Shown here: positions 44,636-52,711 of the stretch, piece by piece | Numbering within the stretch: the stretch's first letter is position 1 | How the letters are laid out: the number at the start of each line of letters is the position of its first letter | DNA from: an uncultured Gammaproteobacteria bacterium | Lineage (GTDB): Bacteria > Pseudomonadota > Gammaproteobacteria > Pseudomonadales > Pseudohongiellaceae | Direction: 5' to 3' | Length of the DNA stretch: 64,000 nucleotides | Assembly: GCA_937898685.1 (NCBI GenBank) | Contig: CALEJT010000012.1 | Span: 119,285 to 183,284, forward strand | Made by a program: the position numbers and the translations under genes | Notes under the pieces: model-generated | What the model saw: the letters and a program-made list of their open reading frames with translations, nothing else | Told to the model about the DNA's origin: nothing | The model's database searches: none

Positions 44636-44989
44636 ATGACACAAATCACCCTCTATCACAATCCACGTTGCAGCAAGTCGCGCCAGGCGCTTGCGTTGTT
44701 GCAGGAAATCGGCGTCGAACCCACGATCCGCCTCTATCTGCAGGATCATCCAACCAAAGAAGAGCTGAAAACCCTGCTCGCCCAGCTCGGCACGCCGGTA
44801 CGCGCACTCCTGCGCGATGGCGAAACGATATACAAGGAACTCGATCTGGGCCGTCCCGAGTTGAGCGATGACGAACTGTTGCAGCACGTCGTGCAGAACC
44901 CGATCCTGCTGCAACGCCCCATCGCGGTCAGTGACAAGCGTGCCGTCATCGCCCGTCCCCCCGAACTCGTCCTGGAGCTTCTGGCATGA
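44636..44989 (+). CDS. arsC: ArsC family (glutaredoxin-type) arsenate reductase
   Basis: 117 aa from the ATG at 44636. ITLYHNPRCSKSRQALALL has the catalytic Cys (C12) of the glutaredoxin-coupled ArsC family, and RPIAVSDKRAVIARPPE is the C-terminal substrate-binding stretch. It could reduce arsenate or act as a Spx/YffB-like thiol protein. No ars operon is next to it; it is coupled to wrbA by an ATGA overlap, in the arsC-wrbA order seen in pseudomonads. Confidence 0.9.
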   Translation: MTQITLYHNPRCSKSRQALALLQEIGVEPTIRLYLQDHPTKEELKTLLAQLGTPVRALLRDGETIYKELDLGRPELSDDELLQHVVQNPILLQRPIAVSDKRAVIARPPELVLELLA

Positions 44990-45582
44990 GCCTGCCCTAC
45001 GTACTGGTGCTCTATTACAGCGTCGGCGGCTCCGTGGCCGCGATGGCGCGAGAAATCGCCCACGGCGTCACTTCCGTCGGCAACATCGAAGCGCATCTGC
45101 GCACCGTGCCGCCGGTGGCTCCGGAAACACAGCATACACTGCCACCCGTTCCAGAATCGGGTGCCATCTATTGCACCAAGGAAGATCTGCGCGACTGCGC
45201 CGGCCTCGCGCTCGGCAGCCCCACCCGCTTCGGCAACATGGCCGCGGCGATGAAGTATTTTCTCGACGGCACCAGCGATCTCTGGATCAGCGGCAGCCTG
45301 AACGGCAAGCCTGCAGGTGTATTCACCTCCACCGCCACCATGCATGGTGGTCAGGAGAGCACCTTGCTCAGCATGATGTTGCCGCTCCTGCATCAAGGCA
45401 TGGTGCTCACCGGTGTGCCCTACACGGAAGCCGCGTTGAACGCCACGCGCACGGGTGGAACGCCCTACGGCCCAAGCCACGTCGCCGGTGCCGACGACAG
45501 GTTGCCCTTGAGTGATGACGAAGTACAGCTCTGTCGAGCGTTGGGACGTCGTCTCGCCGAACTCGCCCTGAAACTGGCGTAA
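44986..45582 (+). CDS. wrbA: NAD(P)H:quinone oxidoreductase WrbA-type flavoprotein
   Basis: 198 aa. The flavodoxin-like fold is shown by the N-terminal YVLVLYYSVGGSVAAMAREIA (FMN phosphate loop) and GLALGSPTRFGNMAAAMKYFLDG (central FMN motif), then VFTSTATMHGGQESTLLSM. It is a two-electron quinone reductase protecting against oxidative stress. It starts within the arsC stop and is followed by the DUF2069 gene after 1 bp. Confidence 0.93.
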   Translation: MSLPYVLVLYYSVGGSVAAMAREIAHGVTSVGNIEAHLRTVPPVAPETQHTLPPVPESGAIYCTKEDLRDCAGLALGSPTRFGNMAAAMKYFLDGTSDLWISGSLNGKPAGVFTSTATMHGGQESTLLSMMLPLLHQGMVLTGVPYTEAALNATRTGGTPYGPSHVAGADDRLPLSDDEVQLCRALGRRLAELALKLA

Positions 45583-45583
45583 C

Positions 45584-45952
45584 GTGAATCCCATGGCAAA
45601 CCCGATGCCTGGCTTTCGCGCTGCCGCGTGGGGCTGCGTCTTCCTGCTGATCTGCGCCGCGTTGCCGCTCGCCTTCGGGGCCAGTGTCGCTGGTTGGCTG
45701 ATGCAATCCATACCACTCGCCCTGCTCTTGCCGGGCCTATTGCGCGGCGACAGACGCAGTTTGCAGTGGTTGGGTTTCGTCGTTCTTTTCATTTTCGTGC
45801 TGGGCATCATGCAACTTTTCACACCCGATCCGCGTTATCGCGTACTTGGTGCCTGCAAAGTCCTGGGCAGCCTCGTCGTGTTCGGCATCGTCGTGTACGC
45901 CGCGCGTAAGAGCCGTCCTCGCCCTGGTTCGAATTCTGGAGTCGCTCCATGA
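45584..45952 (+). CDS. DUF2069 membrane protein
   Basis: 122 aa. Starts at the GTG at 45584 or the ATG at 45593. About four membrane segments (near 14-30, 38-55, 64-78 and 88-106), matching the short DUF2069 family often found after wrbA. Conserved TPDPRYRVLGACKVLGSLVVF. Function unknown. One base after wrbA and coupled to sppA by an ATGA overlap, so it is part of arsC-wrbA-DUF2069-sppA. Confidence 0.85.
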   Translation: MNPMANPMPGFRAAAWGCVFLLICAALPLAFGASVAGWLMQSIPLALLLPGLLRGDRRSLQWLGFVVLFIFVLGIMQLFTPDPRYRVLGACKVLGSLVVFGIVVYAARKSRPRPGSNSGVAP

Positions 45953-47814
45953 GCCAATCTGCTTCTCCCTTGCGTCGCTTCTTCTCATTCTTGGCCACGA
46001 TCTTCCGCTGGTTCCGCGCCATCGTGCTGAACCTGTTCTTCGTGCTGTTCGTACTGCTGATCCTGAGCGCCATCGGCGAAGCGCCGACCTTGCCGATTCC
46101 GCCCAAAGCAGTGCTGGTGCTCAATCCGGAGGGCACTCTCGTCGAGCAACGCAGCGTGGTGGGTCCTGAACAATTCCTCGCCCGCGGCAATGCCGAAGGT
46201 GAAGTGTTGCTGAGTGAACTCGTGCAAACGATTCGCGCCGCCGCCGAAGACGAGCGCATCAAGGCCATGATCCTGCAGCCCGAAAAGCTGAGCAGCAGTG
46301 CCTTCTCGCATCTACAGGACATCGGCCGCGCCCTGCAGGCCTTCAAGGACGCCGGCAAGCCGCTCTACGCCGTCGCCGGCAACTATTCACAGGGTCAGTA
46401 CTATCTCGCCAGCTTCGCCGACGAAGTGATGCTCAATCCGCTCGGCAGCGTCGATCTCGAAGGCTTCGGCACCTGGCAGGTGTATTTCCAGGGCGCCTTG
46501 GAAAAACTCGGCGTGCAGGCGCACGTGTTCCGCGTCGGCACCTACAAGGCCGCGGTGGAACCGTTCGAACGCAACGACATGTCGCCCGAGGCCAAGAGCA
46601 ATTTCGATGAGCTGTTCGGCGATCTCTGGGATCAGTATCTGCGCGACGTCGAGGCCGCCCGCGAACTGCCACGCAACGCCATCAATACCTTGTTGGAAAC
46701 CTATGACCAGGCGCTCGCACGTTATCAGGGTGACAGCGCCGCACTGGCACTTGGTGAAGGACTGGTGGATCGCGTCGAAAGTCTCCCGGCCAGCGAAGCC
46801 TACATCGACGAACGACTCAGTGAAGAGGCCGAACCGCTACCGCGCGTCGGTTACCTGCACTATCTGCGTTCGCAGCGTCCCGAGCCGCCGCTGCCCGGCG
46901 CCGGCCGTGTCGGCCTCATCGTGGCGAGTGGTGAAATCATCGACGGCGAAGCTCTGCCCGGCACCATCGGCGGTGACTCGCTTTCCTATCTCATCCGTCA
47001 GGCGCGCGAAGATGAAGACCTCAAGGCTCTGGTGCTGCGCATCAACAGTCCCGGCGGCAGCGCCTTTGCCTCGGAATTGATTCGCGGCGAACTCGAAGCC
47101 TTCAAGGAAACCGGTCGCCCGCTCGTCGTGTCGATGGGCGGTCTCGCCGCATCGGGCGGTTATTGGATCTCGACACCCGCCGATGAAATCTGGGCGGCGA
47201 GCTCCACCATCACGGGTTCCATCGGCATCTATGGTGTCATTCCGACCTTCGAAGAAAGCTTCGCCAAACTCGGACTCAGTGTGGACGGTACCGGTACTAC
47301 GTCGCTGTCCGGCGCCGGCATCATCGGTCGTCCGCTCACGCCCATGCTCGAACGCAGCATCCAGCTCAGCATCGAGCACGGCTATCAGCGTTTCCTGAGC
47401 TTGGTGGCAGAAGCACGCCAGATGGATGTCCAGGCGGTGGACGACATCGCGCAGGGCCAGGTGTGGTCCGGCATGCGCGCGCGCGAGATCGGTCTCGTCG
47501 ATGAAATCGGAGATCTCGATCAGGCACTGAGCAGCGCCGCGCAACTGGCAGGATTGCAGACCTATACCGTGGTGCCGGTGGAACTGCCGCTCTCGCCTTT
47601 CGCGCGACTGTTGTTGCAACTGTCGTCAGTGCCCCTGGTGGCCTCGCTGTTCGACGAACTGCCACTCGTGCGCAAACTCATCAGCGTCAATCAGCCGCAG
47701 GTACCGCAGCAACTGTTGGAGCTGTTCGGGAATCTGTGGACCCTGCCCACCTATCTCAATGACCCCAACGCGCAGTATCTGCACTGCGAGTTGTGTGAGC
47801 TGGTGAGGTTCTAG
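45949..47814 (+). CDS. sppA: Signal peptide peptidase SppA, 67 kDa type
   Basis: 621 aa, the double-domain E. coli type. One N-terminal membrane helix (about 25-48), then two ClpP-like domains. The catalytic Lys is in RVGTYKAAVEPFERNDMSPEAKSNF (near 207), and the catalytic Ser is in GGLAASGGYWIS (near 402), matching the Lys/Ser dyad split between domains. It degrades signal peptides in the inner membrane facing the periplasm. Last gene of the arsC-wrbA-DUF2069-sppA unit; convergent with hda. Confidence 0.96.
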   Translation: MSQSASPLRRFFSFLATIFRWFRAIVLNLFFVLFVLLILSAIGEAPTLPIPPKAVLVLNPEGTLVEQRSVVGPEQFLARGNAEGEVLLSELVQTIRAAAEDERIKAMILQPEKLSSSAFSHLQDIGRALQAFKDAGKPLYAVAGNYSQGQYYLASFADEVMLNPLGSVDLEGFGTWQVYFQGALEKLGVQAHVFRVGTYKAAVEPFERNDMSPEAKSNFDELFGDLWDQYLRDVEAARELPRNAINTLLETYDQALARYQGDSAALALGEGLVDRVESLPASEAYIDERLSEEAEPLPRVGYLHYLRSQRPEPPLPGAGRVGLIVASGEIIDGEALPGTIGGDSLSYLIRQAREDEDLKALVLRINSPGGSAFASELIRGELEAFKETGRPLVVSMGGLAASGGYWISTPADEIWAASSTITGSIGIYGVIPTFEESFAKLGLSVDGTGTTSLSGAGIIGRPLTPMLERSIQLSIEHGYQRFLSLVAEARQMDVQAVDDIAQGQVWSGMRAREIGLVDEIGDLDQALSSAAQLAGLQTYTVVPVELPLSPFARLLLQLSSVPLVASLFDELPLVRKLISVNQPQVPQQLLELFGNLWTLPTYLNDPNAQYLHCELCELVRF

Positions 47815-47848
47815 ACGGTATGCGCGGCGCTTCTTCGAAGGTACCGCG

Positions 47849-48535
47849 CTACCAGCCGAGCTGATCCTTGATGAAGGGAATGGTGAGCCGGCGCCGTTCC
47901 GCCAGCGAGGAGCGATCGAGCTGATCCAATACCGCGATCAGTGCCGGCAGATCGCGCTGATGCCGGCTCAAGAGATATTCGGCCACGTCACTTTTCAGTT
48001 CCATGCCGCGGCGCTTCGCCAGTTGCTGCAGCAAGATGGCTCGCGTCGCTTCATCGATCGGCTGCACTTCGAAGGTCACCGCCAACTGCAGACGCGAGCG
48101 TAGATCCGCCAGGGTGAATGTGAGCGCGGCCGGTGACCGCGTGCTGGCGCAACACACCTTGCCCTGCGAGGTGAGCGCCGTGTTACACAGCTGGAACAAA
48201 CGTTCCTCCCAGGCGCGCTCGCCCACCACCACGTCGAGATCATCAAGCACCAAGAGCGGCTGGCCCGCGAGACCGTCGAGCACTTCGGGGCCGTAATCCT
48301 CCAGCTGTTTCAGCGGCAGATAAAGCGCGCTCGGCGCGGCCTGGCAGAGCGCCTGCAGCAGATGGGTCTTGCCACTACCGGGCTGCCCCCACACCACACA
48401 GAAGGGATCCTTGTTCGATGCAAACTGCTGCACGTATGCAAGGAGCGGCGCATTGGCCGCGCCGGGCAGAAAGGAAGCGAAGTCGTAGTCTTCGTGGAAA
48501 TCGAACGCGAAGGGATATTGAAACCCCGAACTCAT
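47849..48535 (-). CDS. hda: DnaA regulatory inactivator Hda
   Basis: 228 aa. An AAA+ domain without a C-terminal DNA-binding part: Walker A VVWGQPGSGKTHLLQALCQ (about 47-65), Walker B LLVLDDLDVV, and a lid helix ending KDQLGW. It stimulates ATP hydrolysis by DnaA to block re-initiation. The clamp-binding N-terminus (QLSLPL in E. coli) is degenerate here (FQYPFAFDF). 15 bp downstream of the DUF2066 gene, as in pseudomonads. Confidence 0.93.
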   Translation of the reverse strand: MSSGFQYPFAFDFHEDYDFASFLPGAANAPLLAYVQQFASNKDPFCVVWGQPGSGKTHLLQALCQAAPSALYLPLKQLEDYGPEVLDGLAGQPLLVLDDLDVVVGERAWEERLFQLCNTALTSQGKVCCASTRSPAALTFTLADLRSRLQLAVTFEVQPIDEATRAILLQQLAKRRGMELKSDVAEYLLSRHQRDLPALIAVLDQLDRSSLAERRRLTIPFIKDQLGW

Positions 48536-48550
48536 CGCAACTACCTCGAC

Positions 48551-49675
48551 TCAGCGCTCACTTTGCCAAAGGTAGCGCACGGTGAACTCCTGACCCACGC
48601 GCTCGGGTTCGCTCTGTTGCGAGAGACGACGTTCGAGTGCCAGCGTTTCCAAGAGCTGCCGCAGCTGACCACCGGCACGCACTTGCAGGGTCAGATCCTC
48701 ACCCTCTGCCGCCAACACCTGCACGCTGTTCACCACCGCAAGCTCATCGATGTAACGCAGGAGTTCGGCGTAATCGTTCAGGCCACGCACACCGCTCACA
48801 TGCAAGGTGACGGCGGCAACATCACTCGTGCTTGCGGAAAGACGCACGGCAAAGGTCGCGGCGAGTTCTTCGGCGGCGAGCGCGATGGCGGATTCGAGGA
48901 AGGACGCTTCGGGATCTTCGAAACTTTCGAGATCAAGACTGCGATCACGGAACAGATAGCGCGCCTTGGCGTAGGTTTCGCCAGCCAAGGTGCGGAAGAG
49001 ACGCACGGCCAGGATGCTTTCGCTGCCGTAACGCTGAGCTGCCGTGCGCAGCGCCATCTCATCCATGGCCCACACCTGTTCCGGATCGAGATTGCGTAGA
49101 TCTTCGAGGTCGAGCAGAGGAAAACGAATGGGCAGGCCACGACGTTCTGCAGCGCTCTGCAATTGTTCGAAGGCCTTGGGTTCGCTCTGCACTTCGGCGA
49201 AGTTACGTTCGCCCAGTTCTGCCTGAGTCACGACCCAGACGAGAGTCTCGGGACGATTGGCGGGCCACAGCGGGATGCCGGCACTTTCGAGCAGGCGCTG
49301 CACTTCCGGTTGGAAGTAGGTGATCTGCAAGAAAAGTTGTTCGCTGCCCTCTACTACACGAGTCTGGTAGGCCCAACCTTCGACCAGCGACTGGGTGTTC
49401 TGGATCTGGCGGCGCACGATGGGATTTTCCAAAGTGTCGGCGCGGCCGCTGAGCTTCAGCAGCACTTCTTCCAGGCCACTGGTGAAGGCGCGGTTGCGTT
49501 CGGCGGCATCATCACGCGAACGCACCTGCACTTCGCTCTGATACATCGCGGCGGCATCGGCGGCGAAGAGCGGTTGGCTCAGCCATGCCAGACAGAGGCA
49601 GAACAACTGTGCACAGAAGCGAACAATGCGCGTTTGTAGGGAGCGATTGGAGAATGTGAGGACTGTCAAATTCAT
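48551..49675 (-). CDS. DUF2066 domain protein, probably periplasmic
   Basis: 374 aa. The N-terminal signal-like segment (about 20-38) is followed by the DUF2066 core (about 40-370) with YQSEVQVRSRDDAAERNRAFTSGLEEVLLKLSGR. The role is unknown to me. In Pseudomonas I recall this gene next to hda on one side and purM on the other; here purMN are absent. It is divergent from the DUF3108 gene with 82-100 bp between them. Confidence 0.82.
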   Translation of the reverse strand: MNLTVLTFSNRSLQTRIVRFCAQLFCLCLAWLSQPLFAADAAAMYQSEVQVRSRDDAAERNRAFTSGLEEVLLKLSGRADTLENPIVRRQIQNTQSLVEGWAYQTRVVEGSEQLFLQITYFQPEVQRLLESAGIPLWPANRPETLVWVVTQAELGERNFAEVQSEPKAFEQLQSAAERRGLPIRFPLLDLEDLRNLDPEQVWAMDEMALRTAAQRYGSESILAVRLFRTLAGETYAKARYLFRDRSLDLESFEDPEASFLESAIALAAEELAATFAVRLSASTSDVAAVTLHVSGVRGLNDYAELLRYIDELAVVNSVQVLAAEGEDLTLQVRAGGQLRQLLETLALERRLSQQSEPERVGQEFTVRYLWQSER

Positions 49676-49775
49676 GGGGCGGCATCATAACTGATCGCCT
49701 TTGCCGCCGATACCGAGACGCCTTCCATTCAGTCGCACTTAAGGCTAAGTTGCTACCTTGACCTCACCGTCGACC

Positions 49776-50585
49776 ATGCCGTTCAACCGTTTTTACATGC
49801 GTAACCACCTGATTTCCCGTTTGTCGCTGCTGCTCGCGCTGAGCCTGCCGCCACTGGTGCAGGCGGCCGCGCCGACTCCCTTCGTGGTGCAGTACAACGC
49901 CAGCTACGGCAGCTTCAGTGCCGAGTCCATCCGCAGTCTGAGCCTCGATGAAAGTGGTCAGCGCTACGTGATGCTCGCCGAGACGCGCCTGACCCTGCTC
50001 GGCAGCAGCCTGAGCAGCATCCACGAACGCAGCGAGTTCATGTGGGAGGGCGATATGCCCCTGCCCCAGGTCTACAGCTACGAACAACGGGGATTGGGTG
50101 CACGCAGCCGCGGCATCGACTTCGATCTCGAAGAAGGCAAGCTGACCTGGACCGTCGATGGCCAGAGCGGCACGCTGCCGGTCAATGAGCCCGTCTACGA
50201 CGACCTCAACGGCTTCATGGAAATCCGCCGTCAGTTGCAGTTGGGACACGAGAAGATCGAGTTCCAGGTGGCCGAGCGCAACTCTATCAAGACCTATCGC
50301 TATCAGGTCCTCGGCCACGAAACTCTCGACACGCCCGTCGGCAGCTATCACACCGTCCGTCTCGAACGCGTACGCGATCCCGGCAGCGAGCGCAGCACCG
50401 AAATCTGGCTGGCGCCCGAGCTCGACTATCTGCTGCTCAAACTGCGTCAGGTGGAACCGGATGGCCGCGTGATCCAACTCGATGCCCGTTCCGTCGAGCG
50501 CACTGCCCCGCTCGGCACGGTGGCGACGCAGAACCAGCCACGACGCGCTGCCACGAGCCCCAATGACACATCCAAAGATCGCTGA
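49776..50585 (+). CDS. DUF3108 domain protein, secreted
   Basis: 269 aa from the ATG at 49776; an ATG at 49797 (MRNHLISRLSLLLALSL) gives the tidiest signal peptide and is an equal candidate. The mature part is the DUF3108 beta-rich fold with PTPFVVQYNASYGSFSAESIRSLSLDE and PVYDDLNGFMEIRRQLQLG. Function unknown; envelope location inferred from the signal. Its 3' end overlaps the selO start by 23 bp. No Shine-Dalgarno is clear. Confidence 0.82.
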   Translation: MPFNRFYMRNHLISRLSLLLALSLPPLVQAAAPTPFVVQYNASYGSFSAESIRSLSLDESGQRYVMLAETRLTLLGSSLSSIHERSEFMWEGDMPLPQVYSYEQRGLGARSRGIDFDLEEGKLTWTVDGQSGTLPVNEPVYDDLNGFMEIRRQLQLGHEKIEFQVAERNSIKTYRYQVLGHETLDTPVGSYHTVRLERVRDPGSERSTEIWLAPELDYLLLKLRQVEPDGRVIQLDARSVERTAPLGTVATQNQPRRAATSPNDTSKDR

Positions 50586-52125
50586 CGACTTCGTCGCCTC
50601 GCTGCCCGCCGATCCCGATACGCGCAACGTGCGCCGCCAGGTGCCGCGGGCTTGTTACACGTTCGTAACGCCGCAGGGTTTTCCCAAGGCGAAGTTGCTG
50701 CTGCACTCGCGCGAGATGGCAGCGGAGCTCGGCCTCGGTCCGGAAACGCTGGGCGAAGACCGCTTCACCGCCGTCTTCAGCGGCACCCAACTGCTCGAAG
50801 GCATGCGCCCCTACGCCGCCTGTTATGGTGGCCATCAGTTCGGTCATTGGGCCGGTCAGCTCGGCGACGGCCGTGCCATCACGCTCGGCGAAGTGCGTGG
50901 TGTTTCCGGGCAGAACTGGGAGCTGCAGCTCAAGGGTGCCGGACCCACACCCTACTCGCGCGGCGCCGATGGCTTGGCCGTATTGCGCTCTTCGCTGCGT
51001 GAATTCCTCTGCAGCGAAGCGATGCATGCGCTCGGCGTGCCGACCACGCGTGCGCTCAGTCTCATCGCCACCGGCGAACTCGTGACACGCGACATGTTCT
51101 ACGACGGTCATCCCGAGGACGAACCCGGCGCCGTCGTGTGCCGTGTCTCACCGTCTTTCCTGCGCTTCGGCAACTTCGAAATCCACGCCGCGCGTAATGA
51201 ACCGGACATTCTCAAACAGCTGGCAGATTACTGCATCTCACGCCACTTCCCGCACCTCTTGCAGGACAGCGACAAGCTCTACCTGCGCTGGTTCGAGGAA
51301 ATCTGCCAACGCACCGCCAAGCTCATCGTCGAATGGCTGCGGGTGGGCTTCGTGCATGGCGTGATGAACACGGACAACATGTCGATCCTGGGCCTGACCA
51401 TCGACTACGGTCCCTATGGTTGGCTCGAGCCCTACGATCCGAACTGGACACCGAACACCACCGACGCACAGGGGCGTCGTTACGCCTTTGGTCGCCAGGC
51501 TCATATCGGCCTGTGGAATCTCGTGCAGTTGGCCAACGCCATCTATCCCTTGGTGCAGGAAGTCCCGCCCTTGGAAGAGGCGCTCGACGGTTACAAGCGC
51601 ACCTTCGAGCAGGAACTGCTCGCCACGATGCGCCGCAAGTTGGGCCTCGCACTCGAGCACCCCGGCGACCAGGCCTTGATCGAAGGCCTTACACCTTTGC
51701 TCGAACGCGCCGAGTTGGACATGACCTTGTTCTTCCGTCATCTCGCCGAGTTGCCGCCGACACCGCTCGATGCCTTGCCAAGCTGGTTACGCGCAGTGAG
51801 CTACGCACCGGACCTTCACTCGGTGGAAGAAGATCTCTTGGCCTGGTTACAGCGCTATCAAGCTCGCTTGGGTCTTGAACACCGCAGCGCCGAAGAACGC
51901 CGGGCCGCGATGAATGCCGTCAATCCCCTCTACGTGCCGCGCAACTATCTGGCCCAGCTCGCCATCGACGACGCCGAACAAGGCAAGCTCGACAAACTGA
52001 TCGAGCTGCACGAAGTGCTGAAGCGTCCCTACACCGAGCAGCCCGGCAAGGAACACCTCGCCGCCAAGCGTCCCGACTGGGCGCGTGAAAAGGCTGGTTG
52101 TTCGATGTTGTCCTGCAGCTCTTGA
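50563..52125 (+). CDS. selO: Protein adenylyltransferase SelO (YdiU)
   Basis: 520 aa from the ATG at 50563, inside the DUF3108 3' end. The pseudokinase-fold signatures are intact: GGHQFGHWAGQLGDGRAITLGE (about 88-110), LKGAGPTPYSRGADGLAVLRSSLREFLCSEAM, and VHGVMNTDNMSILGLTIDYGPYG with the metal-binding Asn/Asp. The C-terminus ends CSMLSCSS with C513 and C518, a redox feature of SelO homologues. It AMPylates proteins in oxidative stress. Probably co-transcribed with DUF3108. Confidence 0.95.
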   Translation: MTHPKIADDFVASLPADPDTRNVRRQVPRACYTFVTPQGFPKAKLLLHSREMAAELGLGPETLGEDRFTAVFSGTQLLEGMRPYAACYGGHQFGHWAGQLGDGRAITLGEVRGVSGQNWELQLKGAGPTPYSRGADGLAVLRSSLREFLCSEAMHALGVPTTRALSLIATGELVTRDMFYDGHPEDEPGAVVCRVSPSFLRFGNFEIHAARNEPDILKQLADYCISRHFPHLLQDSDKLYLRWFEEICQRTAKLIVEWLRVGFVHGVMNTDNMSILGLTIDYGPYGWLEPYDPNWTPNTTDAQGRRYAFGRQAHIGLWNLVQLANAIYPLVQEVPPLEEALDGYKRTFEQELLATMRRKLGLALEHPGDQALIEGLTPLLERAELDMTLFFRHLAELPPTPLDALPSWLRAVSYAPDLHSVEEDLLAWLQRYQARLGLEHRSAEERRAAMNAVNPLYVPRNYLAQLAIDDAEQGKLDKLIELHEVLKRPYTEQPGKEHLAAKRPDWAREKAGCSMLSCSS

Positions 52126-52308
52126 TCTCAAACCAACTCGAGGTGCAGGGGCAGCGACGACGAGCGTTTGCGCGCAGTCTGAGCGACGCGACTACACCGT
52201 GAGTTTCGACTACGCTCCCTTCCACCCACCTCGCAACCACCTCACAGCGAAACTGGTAAATCCCTGAACTTGCACTAGCCTGAGGCTCCCATGCGAAAGG
52301 AGCTCGCC

Positions 52309-52711
52309 ATGGCCTGGCATCCATTGCTCTTGCTCTACGTGCTGCTGGAACAGGGATCGTTGCAAAGTGGCACGGGGCTCTTGTTTCAGCCTCTCTGCGC
52401 CGACGGCGTGCTGGCACCGCCGTTGATAGACGAAGTCCGAAACTCACACGTGGCTTCCTCCTTCGAAGGAAGCGTTCGAGAGTACAGGCCACGTGAGACT
52501 TGGCTCTTGCAGGTGCAGGAGGAAAGCGGCCGCTATGAGCTGTATCTGCCAGAGCCTGCGTTCATCACGGATCACTGGCAAACGGAAAGTTGTTTTGGAT
52601 TTGCACCGGGCCGAATTCGCCACGATTCTGGGTGACCTTGCACGACTGCGTTGGTCGGGCTTCGACCCGATGCACGGCCATGCATGCATGTGGGACGCGG
52701 CGCAACCGTGA
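52309..52711 (+). pseudogene. Small hypothetical protein gene, probably frameshifted
   Basis: A perfect AAAGGAG lies 6 bp before the ATG at 52309. Frame 1 reads MAWHPLLLLYVLLEQGSL and continues to about YLPEPAFITDHWQTES near 52588, then degenerates and stops at 52635. The next frame over carries a plausible continuation, VVLDLHRAEFATILGDLARLRWSGFDPMHGHACMWDAAQP, ending at 52711 directly against the hybrid kinase stop. One indel near 52585-52600 (run GGAAAGTTGTTTTGG) would restore one protein of about 134 aa. Family unknown to me; no known domain recognised. Confidence 0.45.

Noticed and set aside
52449..52498. Nested inverted repeats (CACGTGGC / GCCACGTG and a TTCGAA-centred palindrome) as a regulatory site
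   Set aside because: They lie inside the likely coding frame of the frameshifted gene and have no matching copy nearby that I could find.
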